NCBI RefSeq assembly: GCF_024158025.1
Contig: NZ_JAMZEL010000002.1
Span: 736,520 to 800,519, forward strand
Reading direction: 5' to 3'
DNA from: Runella salmonicolor
Lineage (GTDB): Bacteria > Bacteroidota > Bacteroidia > Cytophagales > Spirosomataceae
DNA length: 64,000 bases
Positions 1-9,147 of the stretch are shown here, piece after piece. The position numbers and the translations under genes are program-made. Position 1 is the first letter of the stretch, and each line of letters begins with the position of its first letter. The notes beneath the pieces were generated by a model that did no database searches, had not been told where the DNA came from, and was given only the letters and a program-made list of their open reading frames with translations.

Positions 1-951
1 AACAAACGCGTAAGCAAGGGCTCCTACTCCCACCCCCGCCGTAATAATCTTGGGCACCACCGAGGGCTTCGACGGGCTTTTTGGCAATTTAGCGTCTTCT
101 TTTTTAACTACCTCCTGCTTAGCAGTAGGCTCAATTGGCTTATTTTCTGCGGTTTTCTTAGTTTCAGCTACTGGTTCTTTAGATGCGGTTTTGGGCTCCT
201 GCTTCGCTACTTTTGCGGCCTCTGCTTTTTTTTCAGTGTCGGCTTTCAGCTCTTTTTCGGTCGTGTTGATAAGATTTGCCAATACTGCTTTGGTTTGGAT
301 ATCGGCGTAAGGCAGAGCTTCTTCATAACTTTTCTTTGCCTCAATGAATTGATTTTTAGCAAATTGTTGATTGCCTCGTTGCTGAAGATGCTCGGTGATT
401 AGTCGCCGCGTAATGGGGTCACCGCTGTTTATTTCCAGAATTTTTTTCAGATACGCCAGCCCTTCCAAGTCGTTGCCGCGCGCCAATGCATTTTTGGCAT
501 CGGTCAAAAATGCCGCCGCCAAACGGCTAAATTTGATTTGCTCTTTTACGTACGCATCGCTCCCAAAAGAAGGCACGTTGAGACAGGCCTCGTATTTCTT
601 CTGGGCCGCTTCGTAGTCTCCTCTTTTAAACAAATCATCGCCCTCTTTTCTGTTTAATTCAGCGATTCTAACGTTTTCTGACTCTTTTTCTACCTTCGGT
701 GGTGTTTTTTTGGGGGGCGTTTGGGTGCTTGCTTTTTTCAGCGCATCATTTACCTTTTTGAGTTGGCTTTTGCAGTAGGCATCATTGTCCCGAATCCGGA
801 GGGCGCGCTCGTAATTATCCTTTGCGCATTGATAATCCTGTTTTACAAAACAGGCATCTCCTCGCTTTTTATAGTCATCAAAGGTGACTTTTTGGGCAAA
901 AGACGCTCCTGAAAGCAGTAAAAGCGTCAGAAACAGAAGGAGTGATTTCAT
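1..951 (-). CDS. TPR-like repeat protein, exported, truncated by window edge
   Basis: Open frame of 317 codons from an ATG at 951 to the window edge; the 3' end is missing. The N-terminus is a classical Sec signal (MKSLLLFLTLLLLSGASFAQ). Three TPR-like helical pairs follow, at about residues 28-50, 99-123 and 190-212, with the typical GD..F...DY..A...YE.AL pattern. A Lys/Glu/Pro-rich low-complexity linker comes next, and a hydrophobic Gly/Ala segment just before the cut suggests a membrane anchor. TPR proteins of this kind usually scaffold envelope complexes. The specific role is unknown. It is transcribed away from the flavoprotein at 1091, with a 139-bp gap. Confidence 0.7.
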   Translation of the reverse strand, partial: MKSLLLFLTLLLLSGASFAQKVTFDDYKKRGDACFVKQDYQCAKDNYERALRIRDNDAYCKSQLKKVNDALKKASTQTPPKKTPPKVEKESENVRIAELNRKEGDDLFKRGDYEAAQKKYEACLNVPSFGSDAYVKEQIKFSRLAAAFLTDAKNALARGNDLEGLAYLKKILEINSGDPITRRLITEHLQQRGNQQFAKNQFIEAKKSYEEALPYADIQTKAVLANLINTTEKELKADTEKKAEAAKVAKQEPKTASKEPVAETKKTAENKPIEPTAKQEVVKKEDAKLPKSPSKPSVVPKIITAGVGVGALAYAFV

Positions 952-1090
952 GGGCATTCGGAGGAGCTAAATGAGAGTTTTCCACAACGAAGGGAGTTAC
1001 TGCCGCTCATTGTTACGCCAATTTAACGCTTATTCTCCTCACCCACAACGGTGATTTACTTAACGGTAAACACCTACGTGCCTAACAAGG

Positions 1091-2332
1091 CTACTCTATC
1101 AACTGCCCCAATTGTTTACCAGCAATATACCCCGTTGTCCAAGCCGCCTGAAAATTATACCCACCCGTAATACCGTCAATGTCCAATATTTCTCCCGCAA
1201 AAAACAGCCCCCGCACCTTGCGGCTTTCGAGCGTTTTGGGGTTTACGTCCGACAACGCCACTCCGCCGCAGGTGACAAATTCTTCTTTGAAAGTAGTTTT
1301 GCCGCGCACATCCAGTTGAAAATTGGTTAAATGTTCCACCAATCGGTTCATATTCTTGGCGGGCAAATCCGCCCACCGCATAGTATCGGGGATATTGGCC
1401 AGTTCAACCAACTGCTTCCAAAGCCGTTGGGGCAATCCAAAAGGCGCTTGCGTAGACACAAACTTGGCCCGCCAACCCGAATCTCGCTGAAAATCTGTTA
1501 GTTGCTGCAAAATTTCGTTCGGCTTTTTATTGGTAAAATTGACCAACGACACAAAATGATAGTTTTTGTCCGACAACTCACGCGCCCCCCACGCCGACAG
1601 CCGTAGCACGGCGGGGCCGCTCACGCCCCAGTGCGTAAAAAGCAACGGCCCCGTCTCTGCCAATTTGCTACCCGCCAATTTCACGCCCACACCTCCGACC
1701 GAAACACCCATCAGGTCTTTGAAAGGAATAGAAGGAACATTAAAGGTAAACAACGAAGGCACAGGAGTCACAATTTCAACCCCCAACTCACTTAGCCAAT
1801 CATAGCCACTCAACTGCGGGTGCCCACCCGACGTAACCAGCACGCGGTCGGCGTGGAGTACCTCGCCCGATAGTAGCACCACCTCAATGCCCGTCGGAAC
1901 AGGCTTCAGCTGAGTCACTCCCGCCCCCGTCCTAATTTTTACCCCCGCATGATGGGCCGCTTTCATCAAACAGTCCACAATCGTGTCGGAGGTATTGGTG
2001 GCGGGAAACATCCGTCCGTCTGGCTCGGTTTTGAGCGGCACACCGCGCTCTTCAAACCACTTGATAGTATGTTGGTTGTTGAAGGTTTCAAACAAAGAAC
2101 GCAGAAATTTAGCCCCGCGCGGGTAGCCTTTTAATAACTCAGGCAAGGTCGCTACGGCATTGGTCACGTTGCAGCGGCCGCCCCCCGAGATGCGTACCTT
2201 ATTGAGTAATGTTCTGTTTTTTTCCAGAAGAATAACGTTGGCGTCTTTGAAAGTTTCTGCCGCCGTAATGGCGCCCATAAAACCCGCCGCTCCGCCGCCA
2301 ATGACAATGAGTTGAAGTTGTTGCACGTTCAA
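1091..2332 (-). CDS. NAD(P)/FAD-dependent oxidoreductase, BaiN/HI0933 family
   Basis: Flavoprotein of the HI0933/BaiN (YhiN) family, about 411-413 residues. The start-proximal IVIGGGAAG dinucleotide-binding motif, the central GGRCNVTNA motif and the C-terminal GEILDIDGITGGYNFQAAW motif are all present and are diagnostic of the family. The cellular substrate is generally unknown; some members reduce bile-acid intermediates. An ATG at 2446 is in frame but adds 38 residues unlike the family and overlaps the divergent nuclease gene. TTG 2332 or GTG 2326, 4-6 codons before the FAD motif, is preferred. No operon partner is seen. Confidence 0.88.
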   Translation of the reverse strand: MNVQQLQLIVIGGGAAGFMGAITAAETFKDANVILLEKNRTLLNKVRISGGGRCNVTNAVATLPELLKGYPRGAKFLRSLFETFNNQHTIKWFEERGVPLKTEPDGRMFPATNTSDTIVDCLMKAAHHAGVKIRTGAGVTQLKPVPTGIEVVLLSGEVLHADRVLVTSGGHPQLSGYDWLSELGVEIVTPVPSLFTFNVPSIPFKDLMGVSVGGVGVKLAGSKLAETGPLLFTHWGVSGPAVLRLSAWGARELSDKNYHFVSLVNFTNKKPNEILQQLTDFQRDSGWRAKFVSTQAPFGLPQRLWKQLVELANIPDTMRWADLPAKNMNRLVEHLTNFQLDVRGKTTFKEEFVTCGGVALSDVNPKTLESRKVRGLFFAGEILDIDGITGGYNFQAAWTTGYIAGKQLGQLIE

Positions 2333-2440
2333 AAATTTGGTATTTAGCTGCAAATGTCCAAAAATCTTTGCGCATCCAGATGCTAAACGCGAGGTTTTAT
2401 CCCGTTCTTTGCAATAATTATCAAAAACGCTGACATCGGA

Positions 2441-3487
2441 ATGCACCGCAAAGGATTACGCTTGGGGAATACCCTTTTCTTACTATTCTTTTTTATTGTT
2501 ATCGGTCTTGTACTGCACTATCGCGGTCGGACCAAGCCGCTCGTGGCCTTTTGGAATGATGTAAAGAGCGTATTTGTTTACGACAAAAATCCACCAGAAC
2601 GCGGCAAGAACCCGTATAAGGTCCCCGAATCGAGCGATGTGGCCGTCGATGACCGCACCGCCGACGATGTAGCTTCCGACGACCGTACGTTGTTGGAAAA
2701 AGAGGGGATTGACAAATCTTCAAACACTACCAACGAGGAAGAAACCGAAGAGGAAAGTACCTCTTCAAACACCACGGCCGACTACGCGAAGGTGAAGGAT
2801 TTCAACTTACCTGCCATCGGCTCCAATGACCAAATCATTCGCCATCATAAGATTACGCTGCGTTATCGGGAGCAATACGAACAGGCCGACTGGGTCGCTT
2901 ATAAATTGACCAACGACGAAGCAAGCGCCTACCTCTCCCGCGACGGCAACAAATTCGTTCCAGACCCGCTTGTTTCTACGGGTTCGGCCATCACGACAGA
3001 TTATACCCGTACGGGTTATGATCGCGGCCACTTGGCCCCTGCTGGTGATTTCAACATCAACCCTTCTGACAAGCAGGAAACCTTTTATATGAGCAATATC
3101 AGCCCACAAGTGCCTGACTTTAACCGTGGTATATGGAACGATTTGGAACAAAAGTTTCGTCAATGGGCCCAGCGCGACGGCGAATTATACATCGTAACGG
3201 GTCCCGTACTTAAACCAGGTCTGCCCACCATTGGAAATAGAAATGAGATTGCCGTGCCCGAAATGTACTATAAAATTGCCCTGTGCCTCACCGACGACCA
3301 ACCTCGGATGATTGGTTTTATACTCAAAAATGAGTTTTCGAGCGAAAACCTCAAAACGTTTGTAGTCAGTGTGGATGAAATTGAACGCATGACGGGGATT
3401 GACTTTTTTCCACGCCTACCCGACACGCTGGAGAAGAAATTGGAAAGTGCCAATACCACCAAAGGATGGTTCTCGGCCCGCAACTAA
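2441..3487 (+). CDS. DNA/RNA non-specific endonuclease, membrane-anchored
   Basis: A 348-residue protein of the NUC1/EndoG (beta-beta-alpha metal) nuclease superfamily. An N-terminal hydrophobic helix (about residues 8-27) anchors or exports it. A long acidic Glu/Asp/Ser/Thr-rich linker (about 50-115) separates this from the nuclease domain. The DRGH signature is at about residues 194-197 (His197 is the expected general base). The downstream MSNISPQ..FN...W..LE block carries the metal-binding Asn. The family degrades extracellular or periplasmic nucleic acid, often for nutrient scavenging. It is divergent from, and tightly packed against, the flavoprotein gene. Confidence 0.9.
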   Translation: MHRKGLRLGNTLFLLFFFIVIGLVLHYRGRTKPLVAFWNDVKSVFVYDKNPPERGKNPYKVPESSDVAVDDRTADDVASDDRTLLEKEGIDKSSNTTNEEETEEESTSSNTTADYAKVKDFNLPAIGSNDQIIRHHKITLRYREQYEQADWVAYKLTNDEASAYLSRDGNKFVPDPLVSTGSAITTDYTRTGYDRGHLAPAGDFNINPSDKQETFYMSNISPQVPDFNRGIWNDLEQKFRQWAQRDGELYIVTGPVLKPGLPTIGNRNEIAVPEMYYKIALCLTDDQPRMIGFILKNEFSSENLKTFVVSVDEIERMTGIDFFPRLPDTLEKKLESANTTKGWFSARN

Positions 3488-3491
3488 TCCT

Positions 3492-4304
3492 CTAATCATT
3501 GATTCGTAGCACCACCAAACCGCTGTGTTTTTTGATTTTAGCGAGGTAATCGGCCAATGGCTCGGCCGATAAAGTTACTTTTTTTAAGTCAGAAGAAGCG
3601 TGCAGCAGATACGCCCGCGCTCCTTTTCGTACCACAAAACCTTCATGGTTAAAATCCAATCCCGCAATGGTAGAGGTTATACCAATAATATCCCCATCCC
3701 GTAATTTTGGCTCTATTGCCGCGACCTTGTTTTTAGGAATATAAAACCACGGGATTTGGGACAATTGCTTTTCGGCATTTTGAATTTCAGCCACCGTTTT
3801 TTCATCATTCAAGGCGGGATAAAACCCTCGATGGGTGGTCATAAACTGAATTGTGGGCTGTATTTTCTGCCCATCCAATGACTCCGTAACGTCCACAAGC
3901 CATCCTTGGGCCACGGCCTGATGTTTCCATTCCAGAAAATAATGCAGCCGTGAGCCATATCCCGTAATTTTTCCCTTTCGATAGCGTAATTTTTGGAGGA
4001 AACTTTGGTACTCATCATACCTACCCGACGCCTTTTGGGTCAGCGTCAGGGCCAGCACTGATTCCACAAAAGTGTAACAATCAAAGGTTTGCAAATCACA
4101 CACGAGGGCTTCAGGTGTTTTTTCAAGGGTATGCGCCACATAGGGTTTTCCCAAGAAACTTTCTGCGATGTACAAAGCGGTTTGGGCCTGGGTCGATTTT
4201 GGAGGAATGCGCATTTTTTCGGCAAACACCGCTTCAGTTTGGGCATAAAGCGACTTTGCAAAAAGGCTAATAAGTAAAAAAATAAATGCAGGGGTCTTTG
4301 TCAT
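3492..4304 (-). CDS. DUF1460 protein, NlpC/P60-like amidase fold, secreted
   Basis: A 270-residue protein with a signal peptide ending near YAQ (residue 22). The FDCYTFVES block places the nucleophilic Cys at residue 76; later His residues (FNHEGFV and YLLHASS) could complete a papain-like site. Known DUF1460 structures have an NlpC/P60-type fold and are thought to act on cell-wall muropeptides in the periplasm; the exact bond is not settled by this sequence. It converges on the nuclease gene with only 4 bp between stops. No operon partner is visible. Confidence 0.82.
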   Translation of the reverse strand: MTKTPAFIFLLISLFAKSLYAQTEAVFAEKMRIPPKSTQAQTALYIAESFLGKPYVAHTLEKTPEALVCDLQTFDCYTFVESVLALTLTQKASGRYDEYQSFLQKLRYRKGKITGYGSRLHYFLEWKHQAVAQGWLVDVTESLDGQKIQPTIQFMTTHRGFYPALNDEKTVAEIQNAEKQLSQIPWFYIPKNKVAAIEPKLRDGDIIGITSTIAGLDFNHEGFVVRKGARAYLLHASSDLKKVTLSAEPLADYLAKIKKHSGLVVLRIND

Positions 4305-4529
4305 AATCGGGTTCTGTCAAGCAAATAACTTAAAAGTAAGCGGCATCTCGAACTAGTTTGAATAGCCAAGAGGGTATGCCTGACTAAAATAAAAAAAGTA
4401 CAAAATTCACTCGTTCTAACAAACATCAATTTAAGATTTGAAAAAATATCCTGAACCTTACACCCTTGAAAATAGTTTAAAATAGTGAAAGAATCGGCAA
4501 CCATAAAGCGATTTTTAACGTATAGTGAC

Positions 4530-4560
4530 TTGACTTTATTAGGTATTTTTGTTATGTTTA
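4530..4560 (+). promoter_or_regulatory. Candidate Bacteroidota promoter for the 4583 gene
   Basis: TTG at 4530-4532 is followed after 20 nt by TATGTTTA (4553-4560), close to the Bacteroidota -33 TTTG / -7 TAnnTTTG pattern. A start site near 4567 would leave a leader of about 16 nt before the ATG at 4583. This is a sequence match only. Confidence 0.4.
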
Positions 4561-4582
4561 AGTAAAATTTTTGTTAAGTCTG

Positions 4583-5341
4583 ATGAAATCTATCTCAACC
4601 GTAATTCTGGCTTTTTTGCTCCTTTCCGAAGTGGCATGGGGTCAGCAGCGTCGTGCTAAAACAAACCTTGAAGACGAGGAGGAAGAATATTCTACCATAA
4701 CAACCTACGGAGTTACGACCAACACCAACTCTGGCCTGTTGGGTGGATTGGTGGTTCGACATTCAACCCGAATGGACAAAGACCTGTTTGGAAGAGCCCA
4801 GTACCGTTATTTAGCCCTTGAATTGGTCAACGTGCGGCACCCAAAAGAACTCGCCCAATCAAGCAACACGGGCGCACGATTTACGCCCGGCAAACAAAAT
4901 TATCTCTTTGCGTTGCGTCCGCAATATGGCCGTGAAATTATCCTTTCCAACCGCAACAATGAGGAAGGGATTTCAATCAACGGGATATTGGCCGTCGGCG
5001 CTTCTTTGGGGATATTGAAACCGTATTTTATACAGTACCAAGTACGCCCCGGTGTGGTTCGTACCGAAGCTTATGACCCAGTTAAACACACCGATTTGGG
5101 CAATATTTTGGGCGCAGGAAACATTATGCAAGGTATCGGACAATCGAAAATCGTGCCAGGCGTCAATGCCAAAATCGCGTTCAGTTTTGAGTTGAGTGCC
5201 TTTCGGAGCAACCTCACTGGTTTGGAGATTGGCTTCCTGACCGAGTTGTTCAGCAAAGCCCCCGTGATTATACCTTTTGCCGAAAATCGTAGTTTGTTCA
5301 CTTCGGGTTACGTAACTTTGTTTTTCGGTAATAAGAAATAG
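4583..5341 (+). CDS. Conserved hypothetical exported protein, probable outer-membrane barrel
   Basis: A 252-residue protein; ATG 4583 is chosen over the in-frame TTG at 4571 because the signal peptide (MKSISTVILAFLLLSEVAWG) begins there. After a short acidic stretch, alternating hydrophobic and polar segments suggest a small beta-barrel. Examples are the TTYGVTTNTNSG block and a C-terminal strand ending GYVTLFFGNKK. The C-terminus lacks a terminal aromatic, so barrel topology is inference. No catalytic motif is visible. It lies 82 bp upstream of lipoyl synthase on the same strand and may be co-transcribed. The function is not recognised. Confidence 0.7.
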   Translation: MKSISTVILAFLLLSEVAWGQQRRAKTNLEDEEEEYSTITTYGVTTNTNSGLLGGLVVRHSTRMDKDLFGRAQYRYLALELVNVRHPKELAQSSNTGARFTPGKQNYLFALRPQYGREIILSNRNNEEGISINGILAVGASLGILKPYFIQYQVRPGVVRTEAYDPVKHTDLGNILGAGNIMQGIGQSKIVPGVNAKIAFSFELSAFRSNLTGLEIGFLTELFSKAPVIIPFAENRSLFTSGYVTLFFGNKK

Positions 5342-5423
5342 CCGTCGCTAACGGTTTGTTATTTGTAATCGCAGAAAGATTTTTTTACAAATAACTGTTA
5401 GCTGGCAACAATTAACTTCAGAA

Positions 5424-6302
5424 ATGATAGAACTTCCCGTTATAACTTCAGAGCGCAAAAAACGCCCAGATTGGTTAAGAGTAAAATTGCCCGTCGGGCC
5501 TGAATACAAAAAAGTCAGGACCATCGTAGATACCAACAAACTCCACACGATTTGTGAAAGCGGTAACTGCCCAAACATGGGCGAATGCTGGGGAGAAGGA
5601 ACCGCAACGTTTATGATATTGGGCAATGTCTGCACCCGTAGTTGCAGTTTCTGCGCCGTAGCCACTGGCCGTCCCAACGAATACGACGTCGATGAGCCGC
5701 GCCGCGTGGCCGAAGCCATCAAAACCATGGGGGTTAAACACGCCGTCATTACATCCGTAAACCGAGACGAGCTCAAAGACCGTGGGGCCGAGATTTGGCA
5801 CCAAACGGTGGTTTTGACCAAAGAATTGAGCCCCTCCACCACGATTGAAACCTTGATTCCTGATACAAAAAGCAACTGGGCCGCCCTCGAACGAATGATT
5901 TCTGCGGGCCAGGAAGTGGTTTCTCACAACGTAGAAACCGTGGCCAGACTTTACCGCGCCGTACGGCCGCAAGCCAAATACGAACGCAGTTTGGAGCAAA
6001 TACGTCGGACCAAAGACTTTGGCAAACGTACTAAATCCGGCATTATGCTCGGCTTGGGCGAAACCCAAGACGAAATGTTTCAGGCCATGGACGATTTGGT
6101 GGCACACGGACTTGATATTTTGACCTTGGGCCAATACCTACAACCCACCAAAATGCACCACGAGGTGATTGAGTGGATTCATCCTGAAACCTTTGCCATG
6201 TACCGCGAAGAAGGACTGAAGCGCGGCCTCAAGTACGTCGAATCAGGCCCATTGGTCCGGTCTAGCTACCACTCAGAGCGCCACGTAAATGTGCCGATTT
6301 AA
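5424..6302 (+). CDS. lipA: Lipoyl synthase
   Basis: Radical-SAM enzyme that inserts two sulfurs into protein-bound octanoyl groups to make lipoyl cofactor for 2-oxoacid dehydrogenases and the glycine cleavage system. It is 292 residues, the normal length. All signatures are present: the auxiliary 4Fe-4S cysteines C44, C49 and C55, the radical-SAM CxxxCxxC at C70/C74/C77, and the C-terminal RSSY (residues 279-282) whose Ser ligates the auxiliary cluster. It is cytosolic. lipB is not adjacent, so it appears to act from a separate transcription unit. Confidence 0.97.
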   Translation: MIELPVITSERKKRPDWLRVKLPVGPEYKKVRTIVDTNKLHTICESGNCPNMGECWGEGTATFMILGNVCTRSCSFCAVATGRPNEYDVDEPRRVAEAIKTMGVKHAVITSVNRDELKDRGAEIWHQTVVLTKELSPSTTIETLIPDTKSNWAALERMISAGQEVVSHNVETVARLYRAVRPQAKYERSLEQIRRTKDFGKRTKSGIMLGLGETQDEMFQAMDDLVAHGLDILTLGQYLQPTKMHHEVIEWIHPETFAMYREEGLKRGLKYVESGPLVRSSYHSERHVNVPI

Positions 6303-6383
6303 TATCATTTAAACTGCTCATAAGGTTTCTGATAACGCCCATCCGTATACTGGCCTTAGAAGGTCATTACGAATAAGTTTTCC

Positions 6384-7541
6384 ATGGAGAAATACGACTT
6401 CATCATTGCAGGCGGCGGATTGGCAGGACTGAGTTTGGCTTATTACATGAACCAAACCGTATTGCGCGAAAAATCCATTCTTATTATTGACCAAGACACC
6501 AAGACCAAAAATGATCGGACTTGGTGTTTTTGGGAAAAAGGTAATCAAAGTCCATTTGATAAAATAGTGCACCGCAAATGGCAAAAGGTGTTTTTTCACG
6601 GCACTAATTTCTCTTCATCGCTCGACTTAGGCGATTACTCCTACAAATGGCTGCGGGGAATTGACTTCTATGACTTTGTCAAAGTAGACTTGGCTGGCAA
6701 TCCAAACATTAAGTTCGTTAATGAGCGCATCGAACGCCTTAAAGACACACCCGACGGTGGCTTTATCATTACCGACAAAGACCAATATTTGGGCGAGTAC
6801 GTTTTTGACAGTATCAAACCCCTGCGACTGGATTTGGACGATTGCCATAACATGCTTCAACACTTCAAAGGTTGGGAAATCATCACCGACAAGCCCGTGT
6901 TTGACCCCGAATGCCCAACGATGATGGACTATCGGGTAGAACAAAAAGGCATCGGGGTACGATTTATGTATGTATTGCCAGAAAGCCCCACGCGGGCCAT
7001 GATTGAATACACGGTTTTTTCGGACAGCCTCCTCTCTCCCACCGAATACGATTTTGAGCTTCACCAATACATTCGGGATTTTCTCAAAATTGAAAATTTC
7101 AGCATTGAACACGAAGAATTCGGCGTGATTCCCATGACTGACGAGCCAACGCCTCAACACATTGGTCAACACGTGGTTCTCATCGGGACGGCAGGCGGGT
7201 ACGTGAAGGCGTCAACTGGGTATGCTTTCCAACGTACCCAACGCTTTACGCAGGAGTTGGTGCGTAATCTAGTTACGGTGGGCAAGCCGCTGCACGAACC
7301 CAAGAAGTTTCGACAGCGATTTAAAGAACTGCTCGACAGCACTTTGCTGAATGTATTGCTCAAAAACCGTGCTTCAGGAAAAGATGTATTCACGGCTCTT
7401 TACAAAAAAAATCCCACGCCCCGCCTCTTCGCTTTTTTGGACGAAGACACCACCCTCTTAGAAGACCTCAAAATTATGTCAACCGTACCGCTGTGGGCTT
7501 TTACTAAAGGGGTTTTTGATGCTTTACGAAAAAGATTCTAG
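6384..7541 (+). CDS. crtY: Lycopene cyclase family protein
   Basis: A 385-residue flavoprotein of the lycopene beta-cyclase family, which closes the psi ends of lycopene to beta-ionone rings in a non-redox, FAD-dependent reaction. Visible are the N-terminal Rossmann motif (AGGGLAGLSLAYY, residues 9-21), the family-typical NDRTWCFWEKG block, and a C-terminal GTAGGYVKASTGYAF segment. No other carotenoid genes (crtB, crtI, crtE) are in this window, so the gene is isolated here. Its end overlaps the convergent NagB-family gene by 4 bp at a CTAG. It probably contributes to cell pigmentation. Confidence 0.9.
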   Translation: MEKYDFIIAGGGLAGLSLAYYMNQTVLREKSILIIDQDTKTKNDRTWCFWEKGNQSPFDKIVHRKWQKVFFHGTNFSSSLDLGDYSYKWLRGIDFYDFVKVDLAGNPNIKFVNERIERLKDTPDGGFIITDKDQYLGEYVFDSIKPLRLDLDDCHNMLQHFKGWEIITDKPVFDPECPTMMDYRVEQKGIGVRFMYVLPESPTRAMIEYTVFSDSLLSPTEYDFELHQYIRDFLKIENFSIEHEEFGVIPMTDEPTPQHIGQHVVLIGTAGGYVKASTGYAFQRTQRFTQELVRNLVTVGKPLHEPKKFRQRFKELLDSTLLNVLLKNRASGKDVFTALYKKNPTPRLFAFLDEDTTLLEDLKIMSTVPLWAFTKGVFDALRKRF

Positions 7542-8278
7542 CTGGCATCAGCCGCCACATCAACCCACAAATACCCATTGGAATGCAGTTTCAGGGCCGT
7601 TGCAGGCAGGCTTTCGCTGATGGGCTCTTCCAATACCCGTTTAATAATATCTTTTTTTCGAGGGCCATTTGCCAAAACAATGGCGGTTTTGGCTTCCAAA
7701 AAATGCTTTAAACCTACCGTTATGCCTTGGGTAAGCGGTGTTTCTGACTGGAAGTATTTTTGCCCCACAGAAGCCGTTACCTCTTCCAACTCCGACACGT
7801 GTGCATAGGAATCAAAAGAACTTCCCGGTTCGTTCAAACCCAAATGCCCGTTCAAACCAATGCCGACCATGATGATGTCCAGCCCTCCTTTGCTCGCAAT
7901 AAAGTCATTGACACGTTGACATTCTGCTTCTAAATCAGGCGCTAATCCATCAAAAAACGAAACTCGGTCGGGGCTGATTCCCAAAGGTTTAATCAGCGGT
8001 GCATCAATGTAAGAGCGGCAGCTTCCGGCATTATCGGGGGCAATGCCTACCCACTCATCCAACGCAACAAACGTAACTTGGTCAAAATCACCAGGCTGTG
8101 CATTGGCTACAATTTTTTGAAAGGTCAATAAGGGAGTCTCACCCGAAGCAACACAGATAGTGGCAGTAGGGTTTTGACGGACATAGTCCAAGATAAATTG
8201 AGACGCGTGGGTAGAAAGTGCTTCGTAGGTAGGAAAAACGTGATAATTCATCAGAAAATTGGTTGTTTGCTTTTTCAA
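7538..8278 (-). CDS. Glucosamine-6-phosphate deaminase / 6-phosphogluconolactonase family
   Basis: A 246-residue member of the NagB/RpiA/Pgl fold; an internal Met (8251) would give 237 residues. It retains the NagB signatures LDEWVG (catalytic Asp region) and GIGLNGHLGLNEPG (catalytic His). These favour glucosamine-6-phosphate deaminase-like chemistry (GlcN6P to fructose-6-phosphate plus ammonia) over lactonase. It is slightly shorter than classical NagB and lacks an obvious allosteric C-terminus, so the exact substrate is uncertain. It is cytosolic and convergent with the lycopene cyclase. Confidence 0.85.
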   Translation of the reverse strand: MKKQTTNFLMNYHVFPTYEALSTHASQFILDYVRQNPTATICVASGETPLLTFQKIVANAQPGDFDQVTFVALDEWVGIAPDNAGSCRSYIDAPLIKPLGISPDRVSFFDGLAPDLEAECQRVNDFIASKGGLDIIMVGIGLNGHLGLNEPGSSFDSYAHVSELEEVTASVGQKYFQSETPLTQGITVGLKHFLEAKTAIVLANGPRKKDIIKRVLEEPISESLPATALKLHSNGYLWVDVAADAS

Positions 8279-8410
8279 TAATTAGAAGAAAATCTGCACT
8301 TTCTACTCATTTTTGCCTAAAAATCTGTACGTTAATGTGCGTTCGGGTGCGTTTATATGCGTTTCGGATTCTCAAACCCTAACGAAGCATTCTTGGCCAA
8401 CCATAAATAA

Positions 8411-9136
8411 TCAGGTTGCAATTCGCAACTTCAATTCTTCGAGCAATTCTTGCACGTGCTTCTCAGAAAACAACTTTATTTTTCCTTTCTCGTGAGAATA
8501 ACGGGTCAAATCAAACAACATAATCACTTCATTTTGAGGACGTTCTCCGTGGCGTTTATATTTTTGAGTTTTGTACATTTGCGCCCTTGGAGAGTTGAGA
8601 AGAATAGACACCTGAAACTCCACACCCGCATACACCACGCACAAATCAATGCCGTCAAAATAATCTTTGTGCAACGAATAACGTACGTGTTCAAATCGGT
8701 CTGAAGTCAGACAGAGCACATAAAAGTGAAAATCCCGCACCAATGATGGATAACTCCGCAACATTCGGGCTTTTACCGAATCAGCCGCAAACGTTTTTTC
8801 AACACCCCTGATGTACACCTGAATACAGTTACCATCGACAGGGGGAAAATGTTGTTTTAGGTAGTAATTCCACAACTCCGTTTCATCAGGCAGACGTGAT
8901 TTAAAAAAAACGAATTTATAAAAAGACAGGGCAAAGGGCGGTAGTCGGGCTTTTTCTACCGCAGGGTCTTTGGGTAGGTTTTCGCCAGAATAGTGCAAAT
9001 TGGCTACTTGGTCCTCAAGTTCTTTTGTTGTCCACTTTTTTTGTTTAATAAGAAGCACTTCTTCACCTTCAAATATCACATCAATAGTGCTTTTATCATC
9101 AAATATTTCAGAATTTTCGTACTTTTTATATGCCAT
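8411..9136 (-). CDS. Conserved hypothetical protein of unknown function
   Basis: A 241-residue soluble-looking protein with no signal peptide or membrane helix. Composition and codon use resemble the neighbours, so it is very likely expressed. An internal segment (about residues 165-185) reads DGIDLCVVYAGVEFQVSI, an acidic-strand-E-x-Q arrangement faintly like a PD-(D/E)xK nuclease core. It is followed by a basic KTQKYKRHGER patch. This resemblance is weak and should not be used as a function. It ends in a Lys/Glu-rich helix. It lies 11 bp downstream of the membrane acyltransferase on the same strand, so the two may form an operon. Confidence 0.65.
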   Translation of the reverse strand: MAYKKYENSEIFDDKSTIDVIFEGEEVLLIKQKKWTTKELEDQVANLHYSGENLPKDPAVEKARLPPFALSFYKFVFFKSRLPDETELWNYYLKQHFPPVDGNCIQVYIRGVEKTFAADSVKARMLRSYPSLVRDFHFYVLCLTSDRFEHVRYSLHKDYFDGIDLCVVYAGVEFQVSILLNSPRAQMYKTQKYKRHGERPQNEVIMLFDLTRYSHEKGKIKLFSEKHVQELLEELKLRIAT

Positions 9137-9147
9137 TTATTATAGGG

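Noticed and set aside
2333..2446. In-frame N-terminal extension of the BaiN-like flavoprotein from ATG 2446
   Set aside because: It precedes the FAD-binding motif by about 42 residues, does not resemble the family, and overlaps the divergent nuclease start.
5475..6134. 219-codon frame antisense to lipA
   Set aside because: It lies entirely over a gene with complete lipoyl synthase signatures.
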